From the NCBI RefSeq assembly GCF_000691225.1, contig NZ_JMSZ01000042.1, positions 272,458-336,457 of the forward strand: a stretch of DNA of 64,000 nt. The letters run 5' to 3'. Below are positions 54,134 to 63,740 of this stretch, piece by piece. The DNA is from Nitrincola lacisaponensis. Its GTDB lineage: Bacteria > Pseudomonadota > Gammaproteobacteria > Pseudomonadales > Balneatricaceae. Within the stretch, counting starts at the first letter, position 1; each line of letters opens with the position of its first letter. A model generated the notes under the pieces. That model was not told where the DNA came from and ran no database searches. It worked only from the letters and a program-made list of their open reading frames with translations. The position numbers and the translations under genes are program-made.

Positions 54134-57034
54134 TTACGACTTAAATCCATACTTCATTTCTCTTTCTTTAAATGCTGAAACACCACCTTCCAAAATCTCA
54201 CAAACATGCTGGCGAATGCCTTTGCTCTTTAATGCCCCAGCCTTACTTATATCTTCAAATGAGCACTCCAGGCTACCGCTATAGTACTCAAACTTAAATT
54301 CCTCATTTTCAATATTTGCTTGTTGCCCTGCTTGGTTTGCTACAATTACACATTCCGAGTCAGCAGCAACAACTAAATTCGCGTTATGGGTTACCATAAT
54401 TATTTGTCGCTTAACCTTTCTAGTTCTAATAAATTCATTTAACTGATCGTAAATAGTTCTGTTATCTAAATTATCTTCCGGCTGATCGATTAGTATTGGA
54501 TGAGAAGAATTACTTAAATGTAGAATCAGATTGAGCAAAACCAACCCTCGTTTTCCTGGAGACATCCTAACTATGTCATCATCTTTATACTGAACGATGA
54601 AGTTAATATAAAAACAATCAGTATAAAGTTTTTTTACTAGATCTATGTGCTCTATTCCTTTTCGGACAGCAGGAATGTCAGATTTACTATCAAAACTAGA
54701 ATGAATATTTATGATCCTTTCCGCATGACAATCGATGTTGAAATCAAAGTCTCCATTTTCTTTAACAAGGTCTCCTATCAATGAATGCATATTGCCTCGC
54801 CTGTCAAATGAGTTTACAAATTCATTGAACTTGTCCGAATTGAAGGCTACTTCGGCTGAGATTTTAATATCCTCTTCGAACTGATAGTCTGGATTAGAAA
54901 TTTCTGTGACATAATCCTTATAATATCCCACTAAGTCTTTGTATAACTGCTTTATTTCATCCTTGCATTCCGAACCCTGCTTATGTATAGATTTCTTTTT
55001 CTTTTCGATTTCATCAATATTTCTTAGCTTATTTTCTTCAATTTTTAAGTTTTTATCGGTCAAGTCTAATATTTCCTTATCTTTGACCTTCGTCAATAAA
55101 GGCTTAAGTTTTTCTTCGACAATAATTTTTTGTGTATTAATTTTCAAAAAACTCTGCGGTATTGATTCTGACCTAGATAAAATATCATTCTTGAATTTAG
55201 ATACGACGTTATCGAGCTCAATTTTTAATGAATTAAGCAATGAGTTTAAGTAGGTTGAGTCGTTAGGAATATCGACATCGGAAATAATCTTATTTAAATA
55301 ACCTGAAAAAGTTTCCTCAGAGTATGAATCTGCTGAAGAAGCAACCTGCGCACTGCAATCACTGATTTGCTTTAATATATCTAACCGCTTATCAAGTGTA
55401 GAATTTCTTGATGAAAGTATTTTATATGCAGTTTCCTCTTCTTCAGTAAATCCTGATTTTTCTCTTAGCAATGCAATGTCATTTTTCAGCTTTTCTATCT
55501 CACCTGTAACTGCTGATTTAGTGCCAAAAGCCTCCATATCTTTCGTTAGTAGCGCATATTTTTCACGTAATTCATAAAGATTATCGATTTTAGAAACGAG
55601 TGTTTTGCTAACACCGATGATTTTCTTCTCTTGTGCTTCCCCAAATTGTTTAAAGCGCTCATTCTGTTTTAGAATATCTTTAACCAATGTGTTTAGCTGA
55701 TTTTTCCCATCTTCCTCTGCTAGATGGTTAATATATAACTGCGGAATGTATGTTATAGGCTTAGTATCTAATCTATCTGAAAGTGAACTTATTTCACCGT
55801 TAGACCACTCAACCTCAAAATTTATGCTATTCAGATCGTCATATGATGCAGATTTCGATAGCCTTACTTTATTATTGACTTCATCAGCATTTATAGATTT
55901 AGCGATATGGTAAAGAAATAATGATTTACCTGATGACTTACCACCAATAATCGTATTTAAATCTGGGTTTATAGGCTGCCATTGCTCGCTAAATAATTTA
56001 GTGGGGCTATTATCAATGAATCTAACTCGTTCAATAGTTTGATAGCCACTTTTTTGTTGTGGGCTAAACTCTTGAATAGCCACTCTTGAACTAGGATCGT
56101 ATACTATACTCTTTAAACCATCGAATGTAAGGTCCGCTTTTATCCAGGTATGTCTATTTTTGGCAGGCATAAATAATTCATCCTTTGAATGAGCATCAGA
56201 CCCCCAGACACATGGTTTAATCGAACCAAACTCTTTTTTGAAGGCCGATACATCCTTGCCGCCAAGAAGAAATTTTTTAGTATTGGGATTAGAAGAAAAT
56301 ATAATATGCGCTTGCTTTATTAAGTTCTTACGTATGTTATGGCCTTGCGAGTTCCAGCTGATTTCGCTTAAGTCTTCATCACAAGGAAGCCCTAATAGAT
56401 ACTTATCTTTAAAACTTGAGTTTCCATTTAGAATGGTAATTAGATCATCTTCGTCAACAGAAGCATTAAGCATACCTACAAAAATCTCGCTTCCGCTAGC
56501 AGAAAATGGGGGGTGTTCATTTATAAGTCTTATACCAAGATCTTCCAGATTATCTCTTGTTAATGGTCTTTTTTGGACTGAGGCTCCAGTGGAAGCATCA
56601 AAACAAATCTTAATTTGAGATATGAAATCACTTTCTATTTTTTCTATCGGTATATCATCAGATAAAATAACATGGTAATTAACCTTTCTATTCCAGGACA
56701 AGTCCTTTTCTTTCCCTAAAACCAACTTGCTTATTCTGAACTCAATATTAGGAAATACTTTAATTTTTTTGATCAGATCAATCTCTGAACTATCGAATAG
56801 AGTGTTTAATTTCGAATCGTTTTCCAAATATTCTCTTTTTAGCTTTTTATACCCTTCAGGCAAGTAGTAATCCGTTATACCTATTGCACTAATATCATTT
56901 TCAATTGCCTTTTTAAATAAAAAAGTAACATATTCATCCCAATCGCTACCAAATTCATTTCTTAGTACAGAAGCTGGGGTATGAACATGCAAGTCCCACT
57001 TTCGCCACTCAGAACCTTTAGGATATATACTCAT
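54134..57034 (-). CDS. TrlF-type protein: PHP phosphoesterase plus SMC/ABC-like ATPase
   Basis: At 966 aa from ATG 57034 (MSIYPKGSEWRKWDLHVHTP), with GGAG six bases upstream, it starts with a PHP-type metal phosphoesterase: DLHVHTPAS (about 14-22) to GSDAHSKDELF (about 276). An ABC/SMC-like ATPase follows: Walker A GGKSSGKS (about 365), coiled coil (about 440-760), signature SPGKRGLVLL (about 826), Walker B ILIDQPEDN (about 849) and H-loop VTHNANLVV. The architecture matches the family NCBI names TrlF. Nuclease or defence roles are suggested by similar ATPase-nuclease pairs but not shown. Low GC and attC-like flanks suggest transfer. Confidence 0.87.
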   Translation of the reverse strand: MSIYPKGSEWRKWDLHVHTPASVLRNEFGSDWDEYVTFLFKKAIENDISAIGITDYYLPEGYKKLKREYLENDSKLNTLFDSSEIDLIKKIKVFPNIEFRISKLVLGKEKDLSWNRKVNYHVILSDDIPIEKIESDFISQIKICFDASTGASVQKRPLTRDNLEDLGIRLINEHPPFSASGSEIFVGMLNASVDEDDLITILNGNSSFKDKYLLGLPCDEDLSEISWNSQGHNIRKNLIKQAHIIFSSNPNTKKFLLGGKDVSAFKKEFGSIKPCVWGSDAHSKDELFMPAKNRHTWIKADLTFDGLKSIVYDPSSRVAIQEFSPQQKSGYQTIERVRFIDNSPTKLFSEQWQPINPDLNTIIGGKSSGKSLFLYHIAKSINADEVNNKVRLSKSASYDDLNSINFEVEWSNGEISSLSDRLDTKPITYIPQLYINHLAEEDGKNQLNTLVKDILKQNERFKQFGEAQEKKIIGVSKTLVSKIDNLYELREKYALLTKDMEAFGTKSAVTGEIEKLKNDIALLREKSGFTEEEETAYKILSSRNSTLDKRLDILKQISDCSAQVASSADSYSEETFSGYLNKIISDVDIPNDSTYLNSLLNSLKIELDNVVSKFKNDILSRSESIPQSFLKINTQKIIVEEKLKPLLTKVKDKEILDLTDKNLKIEENKLRNIDEIEKKKKSIHKQGSECKDEIKQLYKDLVGYYKDYVTEISNPDYQFEEDIKISAEVAFNSDKFNEFVNSFDRRGNMHSLIGDLVKENGDFDFNIDCHAERIINIHSSFDSKSDIPAVRKGIEHIDLVKKLYTDCFYINFIVQYKDDDIVRMSPGKRGLVLLNLILHLSNSSHPILIDQPEDNLDNRTIYDQLNEFIRTRKVKRQIIMVTHNANLVVAADSECVIVANQAGQQANIENEEFKFEYYSGSLECSFEDISKAGALKSKGIRQHVCEILEGGVSAFKEREMKYGFKS

Positions 57035-57111
57035 AATAAACTCCATTTAAACTTGATAACAAGATTGCGACTAGAGAGGCCTACAAATAGATTTACGAAT
57101 TACGAAGCACT

Positions 57112-57192
57112 ATAAAACGTTTCACATAAGGGGCGCCGCGGTAGCGGCGTCCCAGCGAACGACAGTGAGCGTTCTTGATGTGGTTGTTAGCC
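57112..57192 (-). repeat. attC-like recombination site after the 57193-57885 gene
   Basis: Reading the minus strand: R'' GGCTAAC (57192-57186) touches the stop codon. L'' CACATCAAG (57182-57174) pairs with L' CTTATGTG (57130-57123), leaving one extra C, the extrahelical-base asymmetry of attC. The centre folds into GAACG/CGTTC and CGCCGC/GCGGCG hairpins. R' is GTTTTAT (57118-57112), keeping GTT but not the RRRY consensus. Total 81 bp. Confidence 0.65.
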
Positions 57193-57885
57193 TTATTTTG
57201 CTTGGTTGTACCAATATTTCTTCCCCTTCGGCCTAATTTCCTTCTCATATATTCGCTCAGCAAGTGAGTCTATTTTACTTATGACCTTCCTTCTAACGTG
57301 TTCAGCTAACCGTAAAAACCTCACATCTTCCTCATGACTATCTTTAAAGTCTGCCTGGGATAATTCTCGGAATATTTCTGGCTTCATGTTTGACTTCACT
57401 TTTGGATGAAGAACAAGAGCTATTTTTACTTCCTCAAAGCTATCGGCGCCACTGTGTGCAGCGAAATTGTGGCGCATATGCATGATGTCTTCGTGTGCTT
57501 CTTTGAATTTATCATCAATTATCGATTTCTCAATCTTGACTCGTCTTCCATCGCAAGAAGTAAAACATTTTCCGTAAAATGTTAGCGAGGCAACATATAA
57601 GCCTTTTACGATATTAAATGTCTCTCTATTTGGTGATGCCTGAAAAGGTTTTGATTTGTGGCTATCCCTAGGGTGTAACTTGTCTATCTCTGTTAGCCAA
57701 GTAATAACGTTCCTAAGATCCTTCTCAATTAGTGAATAGCCAGCTAACTGCTGCGCAACTTTACTTTTAAGTTGCACCCTTGGCGCTCGATTTCTCTTGT
57801 AAAAATAGCGATTCTTCCGCTCACCTGTTTTGGGATCAATTATTTCTTGAATTACCCACCCGTCTGGTCTCTTTATTTCTTTCAT
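57193..57885 (-). CDS. Hypothetical protein in an integron-cassette-like setting
   Basis: The 230-residue protein belongs to no family I can name. The N-terminus (RPDGWVIQEIIDPKTGERKNRYFYKR) is basic. The central part is helical and has HMRHNFAAHSG, an R-x5-H pattern like that of HEPN-type RNases, but this is weak evidence. The ATG lies six bases after GTTAGCC and the stop is followed at once by GGCTAAC, so the coding region fills the element exactly as in integron gene cassettes. Promoter sequence is not evident, also typical of cassettes. Confidence 0.68.
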   Translation of the reverse strand: MKEIKRPDGWVIQEIIDPKTGERKNRYFYKRNRAPRVQLKSKVAQQLAGYSLIEKDLRNVITWLTEIDKLHPRDSHKSKPFQASPNRETFNIVKGLYVASLTFYGKCFTSCDGRRVKIEKSIIDDKFKEAHEDIMHMRHNFAAHSGADSFEEVKIALVLHPKVKSNMKPEIFRELSQADFKDSHEEDVRFLRLAEHVRRKVISKIDSLAERIYEKEIRPKGKKYWYNQAK

Positions 57886-58205
57886 TATTATGGCTAACAG
57901 TTAGTTAATGAGGTCTTCGACCTTATAATATTTATTAGAGGGTATACCTTTATAACATGGCCTTGGTTAATAAATTTTTCTAGTAGCTTGATATTAATAG
58001 ACTTTTCCATGTGAGCCATTCGGCACATTTCCCTAAAAGGTATCCAGCTCAACACGGAGTGCCTGAAAAAGATATTAAGCACGTGAAACACTTCAACCAC
58101 ATCCAGCCATCATAAAAAAGAAGAGAGTTTTTACCGTCAGGCACGCTACCGCCCGGCCCGTGCTCCATCACAGCTGTGTGTATTCCCTGATTGTCTGTCT
58201 GTGAT
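57886..58205. other. Spacer between the cassette-like block and hrpB
   Basis: This 320-bp spacer contains GGCTAAC at 57892-57898 (minus strand GTTAGCC, the core-like site before the ATG of the neighbouring gene). A weak 68-codon ORF (58100-57894) is not called. No integrase gene or full attI site is seen. The end near 58130-58200 is GC-rich, next to the hrpB stop. Confidence 0.5.
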
Positions 58206-60695
58206 TTAAACAGGACCCTTGCGGCGTTGCAAGGCGGCTTTGGTCAAACGGGTGGCTTCGGCGCTGAGTGGGTCTTCAGGCCAGGGGTGTTTTGGGTAGC
58301 GGCCTCGCATTTCTTTGCGTACGTCTGCGTAGGTGTTTCGCCAGAAATGCGGCAGGTCGGCGGTGACCTGCAGAGGACGACGTGCAGGGGAGAGCAGGTG
58401 GATGAGCAAGGGAACCTGACCGTTCAGAACGCTGGGTTGGCCTTCGTAGCCGAACATTTCCTGGAGTTTGACTGCCAGTACGGGTGGTTGTTGGGTGTAG
58501 TCGATGGCGATGCGTGAGCCGCTGGGTACGCTCAGGTGTGTCGGTAGCTGTTTATCCAGTTGTTGCTGTTGTTCCCAGCTCAGCAGGTTGCGCAGGGCGC
58601 TGCCGGTGTCGATCTTGTCCAGGTCGCGTTGGTGGCGGGCGTTGTGCAGGTAGGGCAGCAGCCAGTCGAGTCCCTTTTCCAGCAGTGCGCTGTCGCTGAC
58701 ATCGGGCCAGGGGGCACCGGCGTGCTGGTGCATCAGGGCGATGCGTGCCCGCAGGTTAAGTGCTTCGGTTGACCAGGGCAGGCAGTCGAGTCCACGTTGT
58801 TGAATAAAGTGTTGCCAGGCGGCCTGCCACTGTTCGGCATTGAGTTCGGGCAGGCGTTGGCTGCGCAAGCGGATCTGACCGAGTTGCTGATGACGTTGTG
58901 CGATAAATTGCCCGGAATCTTGCCAGCCGATTTCGGTGACTTCCGTGAACAGCTGCGGTGCAATCTGTTTCAATGCAGCCAAGGCACTGGAAGACAGTTC
59001 GGTGGCCAGACGTATAATGGTGCGTTGTCCATGGGTGCTGAGGTCGGCACAGGCCAGCCAGGTGGTCTGTGCCAGGTCTGATTCAGGGCTGCATTCTGCT
59101 CCACGCCCCTGACTGAGCAGGAAGCCTTCGCGTTGGTCGCGACGTTTGGCTATACGATCCGGATAGGCCAGAGCCAGCAGCAGGGCGGGCAGGTCATCTT
59201 TGCTGATGTCAGTGGTATGGGGCTCGGGTGTCATGCCTTGCAGTGTGCGCCAGAGGTTCTGTGCCAGAGGCTGAATCCGTTGTTGCCAGAGGCCGCGTTG
59301 TTGCCGGGCATGGCTCAGGAGTCTGAGCAGATCGTCGCTGCTGCGACGGGTGCCGGGCCATTCCTGTACCAGTGCCACCAGCGTGCAGGCGTACTCCCCA
59401 TAACCCAGCGCGTGTGCAGACAGGAGTGCATGCGCCCAGCGTGGCTCAATGCCCAGTCGGGCGCAGGCGTTGCCATGATCACTGAGGCTGGCGGTCTCGG
59501 GATGCAGGATCCCGAGCTGTTGCAGCAAGGTTTCCGCCTGTCGTAATGCGGTATCGGGCGGTGGTGTGAGCCAGAAGAGTTCATCGGCATCCGCGCCCCA
59601 TTGTCCCAGTGCCATGCGTAAGGAGGAGAGGTCGGCATCCAGTATTTCGGCGCGAATCTGTGCATCCAGACGTTCGTGTTGCTGCGCTGACCAGAGCCGA
59701 TAGCAGACCCCGTCTGCCTGACGTCCGGCACGACCGCTGCGCTGCGTCGCGGATGCCCGGGAGATCTGTCGCGTCTGCAGGCTGTGCAAGCCACTGGCGA
59801 GATGAAACACGCTGCGCCGCTCCAGACCTGAATCCACCACAATGCGGACCCCGTCGACAGTCAGTGAGCTTTCGGCAATATTGGTCGCCAGCAGAATTTT
59901 GCGTTGACCACTGGCGGCTGGCATGAGGGCCGCTTTTTGCTCGGCATCACTCAGTTGGCCGTGTAGCGGCAGACACTGAATGCCGGGTGGCAGGTCTTCG
60001 AGGGTCTGCTGTACCTGTCTGATTTCGCGCACTCCGGGCAGGAATACCAGCATATCGCCCGGGTGCTGCAGTGCCTGGCGTATCACACGTGCCGTATGTT
60101 CGGTGATGGATTGGTTGGCATTCGGATTGGGCAGGTAGTGTATATCCACCGGAAAGCTGCGCCCCTGACTGATCAGTAATGGAGCCTCCAGTGCGCTGCT
60201 TAGCCCTTGTTCATCCAGTGTGGCAGACATGATCAGCAGACGCAGATCCGGGCGTAACAGCTGCTGACATTGGTGCGTCAGCGCCAGTGCCAGATCGGCA
60301 TGCAGATTGCGTTCGTGGAACTCATCAAAAATCACCAGCCCGATACCGCTGAGTTCCGGATCATCCTGTAACAGTCGCGTCAGTACGCCTTCGGTCACCA
60401 CCTCGATGCGGGTCTGAGCGCTGACGCGGGTTTCCAGCCGAATACGATAGCCGACACGCTGGCCGACCGGCTCACCCAGTTGCTGCGCCATAAACTGCGC
60501 CGCATGTCGTGCCGCAATACGCCGAGGTTCCAGCATCACTATCCGCTGCCCGGCCAGCCATTCTTCATCCAGTAATGCCAGCGGTACCCGCGTGGTTTTA
60601 CCTGCACCCGGTGCGGCACTGAGCAGCAGGGTGCCAGGCTGTTGCAACGTCTGGCGTAGTTCAGGCAGGACATCATCGATGGGTAACGGCTTCAA
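58206..60695 (-). CDS. hrpB: ATP-dependent helicase HrpB
   Basis: This 829-residue DEAH-box helicase has Walker A SAAPGAGKTTRVPLALL, motif II as IFDEFHERN, motif III MSATL, motif VI SQRSGRAGRQADG and the C-terminal HrpB-specific domain (WRNTYADVRKEMRGRYPKHPWPEDP). The start is TTG at 60695 (MKPLPIDDVLPEL), which lines up with relatives. Other in-frame TTG codons lie at 60710 and 60725; no ATG is available before a stop. The role of HrpB is not well defined. Divergent from the VasX-like gene. Confidence 0.94.
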   Translation of the reverse strand: MKPLPIDDVLPELRQTLQQPGTLLLSAAPGAGKTTRVPLALLDEEWLAGQRIVMLEPRRIAARHAAQFMAQQLGEPVGQRVGYRIRLETRVSAQTRIEVVTEGVLTRLLQDDPELSGIGLVIFDEFHERNLHADLALALTHQCQQLLRPDLRLLIMSATLDEQGLSSALEAPLLISQGRSFPVDIHYLPNPNANQSITEHTARVIRQALQHPGDMLVFLPGVREIRQVQQTLEDLPPGIQCLPLHGQLSDAEQKAALMPAASGQRKILLATNIAESSLTVDGVRIVVDSGLERRSVFHLASGLHSLQTRQISRASATQRSGRAGRQADGVCYRLWSAQQHERLDAQIRAEILDADLSSLRMALGQWGADADELFWLTPPPDTALRQAETLLQQLGILHPETASLSDHGNACARLGIEPRWAHALLSAHALGYGEYACTLVALVQEWPGTRRSSDDLLRLLSHARQQRGLWQQRIQPLAQNLWRTLQGMTPEPHTTDISKDDLPALLLALAYPDRIAKRRDQREGFLLSQGRGAECSPESDLAQTTWLACADLSTHGQRTIIRLATELSSSALAALKQIAPQLFTEVTEIGWQDSGQFIAQRHQQLGQIRLRSQRLPELNAEQWQAAWQHFIQQRGLDCLPWSTEALNLRARIALMHQHAGAPWPDVSDSALLEKGLDWLLPYLHNARHQRDLDKIDTGSALRNLLSWEQQQQLDKQLPTHLSVPSGSRIAIDYTQQPPVLAVKLQEMFGYEGQPSVLNGQVPLLIHLLSPARRPLQVTADLPHFWRNTYADVRKEMRGRYPKHPWPEDPLSAEATRLTKAALQRRKGPV

Positions 60696-60892
60696 GGTGT
60701 TTACTCGCAAAGCAAATGTGTTCAATTTGGATCAGTATCATAGCATCCATCGATGACTGGACACCTTGGCTATATTTTGGTTTACTTTTGACCCCAAGGG
60801 CATAGACGCAGTTGGCTGCAACCAAGGAACGCCCGGATCTGGCTACTGTACAGATCAACGCCAGCTGAGATTCAACAAGGGACTGTAGACTC

Positions 60893-63721
60893 ATGTCATC
60901 AAACGTTATCGCCAGATGCGACCCGCGAGAAATCATACCCATTTACCCTTGTCGTTACGTCATATCAGACGAGCTTTTACTGACTGATTCCAAAGCGCTG
61001 CCTCCAGTACTGACGCCTCCAGCCGGTGTAGATCAAGCTCCCCACCATCAATTAGCGTCTTTGCGTCAGGGTTATGTGTATATCTATGGCTACCTGAGCA
61101 TTGACGGAAGTAATGTCACGGATAATAAAGCCAAATGGTTGATTTTTCGCTACCAAACCCGTGCCGACGACTGCAACTCACTCGATGAGCCCACCGCCTG
61201 TGCCACCCCCTTTCAGTTTTATAGCTATACATGGAAAAAAGGCACACCAAGCAGTGAGTGGGTTGCCAACCAGATGGAAACTGAGCCATTTGCTTATGTG
61301 AATCTTTGTGCGATGGATACCTACATTGCCTACAGTGAAGAGCGTTGGCCCGCCTATATGTTTGAGGTGCTGGAGCGTGATGAAGGTTGGCGAAACAAAG
61401 TGATGCAACCCTTCGACCTGCATGGTGATGATCCGCATGTGCTGAAGATAGATCAACTGGCTGACTATGTGGAAGATTTTAAAGGCATCAAAACGAAAGA
61501 TCGTGAAGCTAATATCTTGCGACATACCCCGATCAGTATGTTCAATCTTGAACCCTATGAGAGGATGAAAGAGACCCACCCTGAACGCTATGGGTACGCG
61601 CGCATCGTGGCACTGCAAGACACCCTGGGTGAAGCCAAGGACCTGCTGCGGCTGGCTGAGGTGGTAGAAGCCAATATCCAGGCCTATGAAACCACCTATC
61701 ACTACGCCCTTAGCACAGCCAAGGCGATTGCGCCCTATGAGCAGGAGATAGACCAACGCTACCGTAACCCGGAAGGCTTTGTGAGTAAAATCACCCATCT
61801 GGGGCGCCAGATTGTCGGTAATGATCCACTTAACCGTTCAGCCGAAGCTCAGCGCCATGCGTTTGCCGCGTTTGGTCCTCCAGAGCGTGAAGAATCACAA
61901 CAGCAACTGATCAGCTTGTGGGCTGCATTGGATGAACGACCACGCTGGCGAGACGAAGTGGAGCTGGCACTACAAGGGGCAGAACAGAATGGCTGTGAAG
62001 CCTGTTTCGATTATAGCGCCGGTCAGTTATACCATTATATGGCAGGCATTAAACAATCAGCCGAAGGTGCCAGCTGCGTAAAAAAACAGCTGGAGATACC
62101 CGACGACAACACGAGCGAAGAGGCACACTATATCAAATTGCTAGCGGCCTTGGTTACAGCGGCTTCAGCCGTGATCAGTAATCTACAGGATACCCGCGCA
62201 CTGCATCGTATTGAGCTTATTATTGCCGAGACTGCCACCGAGCTGGCCGTGCTTCTAGAGGCAGGGAATAGCCGGATTCAACAACACCACCTGGAAAAGC
62301 TAGCCGGTGTAGTTGCTCGTTCAACCAGAATACCCTTGCGAGATCTGGAAGCGACTGCCAGGCAAAACTATGAACGCCTATTGCGGGGCAGATCATCCAC
62401 ACATATCACGACAATATTGCAGCAACAAACAGTTTCAACTCCGTCAACCCATGGCAGTGCGGCTTCGATATCACAGCAAACCTCTTTGACTTACTTTAGT
62501 TATGAAAAAATAGAAGGCACAGGTGCACACTTAGCTCGAAGTTATGGTGGTCTGGGCTTCTCAGGGCTGGGGATTTTGTTTGGGCTACTCGGTGCACAAC
62601 AGACGATCAACGAGTGGAACAACAACGATTTCAATGCCCGTTCCGGTTTGGGGGCGCTGGCCAACTTGCCTGCTATACAACTCAGTGCCAGCCTGGTCGG
62701 CGTCATGGCCGGTGGTGCTTCGATCTACGCCTCCCCAACCTATGTACAGCTCAGCAGCACCACGTCCCGGTTAGCGCAACGACTACAGCTGCACTTGAGC
62801 CGTAACTTACCAGGACAAACGACTGTAGTGGTACCCGATAAACCCGTGATAGGGGTGTCATCACGGCAGATAGCTCAACGTGCGCTGGTGGCCTCGTGGT
62901 TAAGTTCAGCCGCACTGGCCGCGACCTTGCTGATCTCGTATGGTGAGCTCAAAGAAGGCCGAGCTCGAAACGATTATGCGCGAATTGTGGGCCACAGTTT
63001 GCAGGGTGTGGGTGGTATATTAATGACCTCTAAGCTGATTGGGAGTGGGTTAGCTTTCACGGGGATGCCCTACCTGGCGACCCTGGGTACCGCGCTATCG
63101 GCTGCTGCACTGCCATTGGCTATCATCGGTGGGGTGTTATTGGCAGGCGGTTTGTTTTTTGCTTCGGTGCGTCGTTCGGAAGTAGAGCAGTGGGTGTATG
63201 AAGGGTTTTGGGGGAAAGGGCCTTATTGGGGAAAAGAAAGGTATGTTGACTTCTCTGAGCAATTAAGTGAATCCAAAATTTTACTGAGCATGCATCCGAC
63301 CTTCCAAGTTGAAGTAGAAAAACTTAAAAGCTTCTACAACCAGGAAATGCGTGCCTTTGAGCAAGTGATCTGGCGTATTCAGGTTAAAAATATTCAGGAT
63401 GAAGATGGCCGGGTAACGGTAGAGTTTCCGGGGTTAACCACTCCAGATCAACTTGGACGATTATCCATTCGAGTACAAAAATACCTGCATGGTGTTGATG
63501 CCATCATGCTGCAAGGTTCACCCCGATGGCAAACCATATCCAGCCAGTCTGTACGGCGAGAATGGCTCGGACCGGGTTTGGCCTCTCTGGATCTGTCTGC
63601 CTATGCTCAGGAGAAAAAGCTGCGTCTGGATATCAGTTATGAACGAATACTCCCTTGGGGCGATACCCAGCGTTTTACTCTGAATGAGCCGCTTTTGATC
63701 GATGCACCGAGTCGACTTTAA
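60893..63721 (+). CDS. VasX-like type VI secretion effector (predicted pore-forming toxin)
   Basis: The 942 residues begin with a VasX-type N-terminal region (about 10-170): IIPIYPCRYVI and LRQGYVYIYGYLS resemble the pattern by which VasX-like T6SS effectors are recognised. A long helical middle part follows (170-540). Then come at least four or five hydrophobic helices (about 552-572, 599-615, 663-682, 703-760), resembling a colicin-like membrane-inserting module. The C-terminus is hydrophilic. No signal peptide. The following gene starts 19 bp later and encodes a membrane protein, the usual position of an immunity gene. No vgrG, hcp or T6SS core gene lies in the window. Confidence 0.8.
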   Translation: MSSNVIARCDPREIIPIYPCRYVISDELLLTDSKALPPVLTPPAGVDQAPHHQLASLRQGYVYIYGYLSIDGSNVTDNKAKWLIFRYQTRADDCNSLDEPTACATPFQFYSYTWKKGTPSSEWVANQMETEPFAYVNLCAMDTYIAYSEERWPAYMFEVLERDEGWRNKVMQPFDLHGDDPHVLKIDQLADYVEDFKGIKTKDREANILRHTPISMFNLEPYERMKETHPERYGYARIVALQDTLGEAKDLLRLAEVVEANIQAYETTYHYALSTAKAIAPYEQEIDQRYRNPEGFVSKITHLGRQIVGNDPLNRSAEAQRHAFAAFGPPEREESQQQLISLWAALDERPRWRDEVELALQGAEQNGCEACFDYSAGQLYHYMAGIKQSAEGASCVKKQLEIPDDNTSEEAHYIKLLAALVTAASAVISNLQDTRALHRIELIIAETATELAVLLEAGNSRIQQHHLEKLAGVVARSTRIPLRDLEATARQNYERLLRGRSSTHITTILQQQTVSTPSTHGSAASISQQTSLTYFSYEKIEGTGAHLARSYGGLGFSGLGILFGLLGAQQTINEWNNNDFNARSGLGALANLPAIQLSASLVGVMAGGASIYASPTYVQLSSTTSRLAQRLQLHLSRNLPGQTTVVVPDKPVIGVSSRQIAQRALVASWLSSAALAATLLISYGELKEGRARNDYARIVGHSLQGVGGILMTSKLIGSGLAFTGMPYLATLGTALSAAALPLAIIGGVLLAGGLFFASVRRSEVEQWVYEGFWGKGPYWGKERYVDFSEQLSESKILLSMHPTFQVEVEKLKSFYNQEMRAFEQVIWRIQVKNIQDEDGRVTVEFPGLTTPDQLGRLSIRVQKYLHGVDAIMLQGSPRWQTISSQSVRREWLGPGLASLDLSAYAQEKKLRLDISYERILPWGDTQRFTLNEPLLIDAPSRL

Positions 63722-63740
63722 CAGTCTATAGGATACCTAA

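Noticed and set aside
57894..58100. 68-codon minus-strand ORF beside the cassette-like block
   Set aside because: GTG start without Shine-Dalgarno, no family resemblance; its stop merely falls in the GTTAGCC core site.
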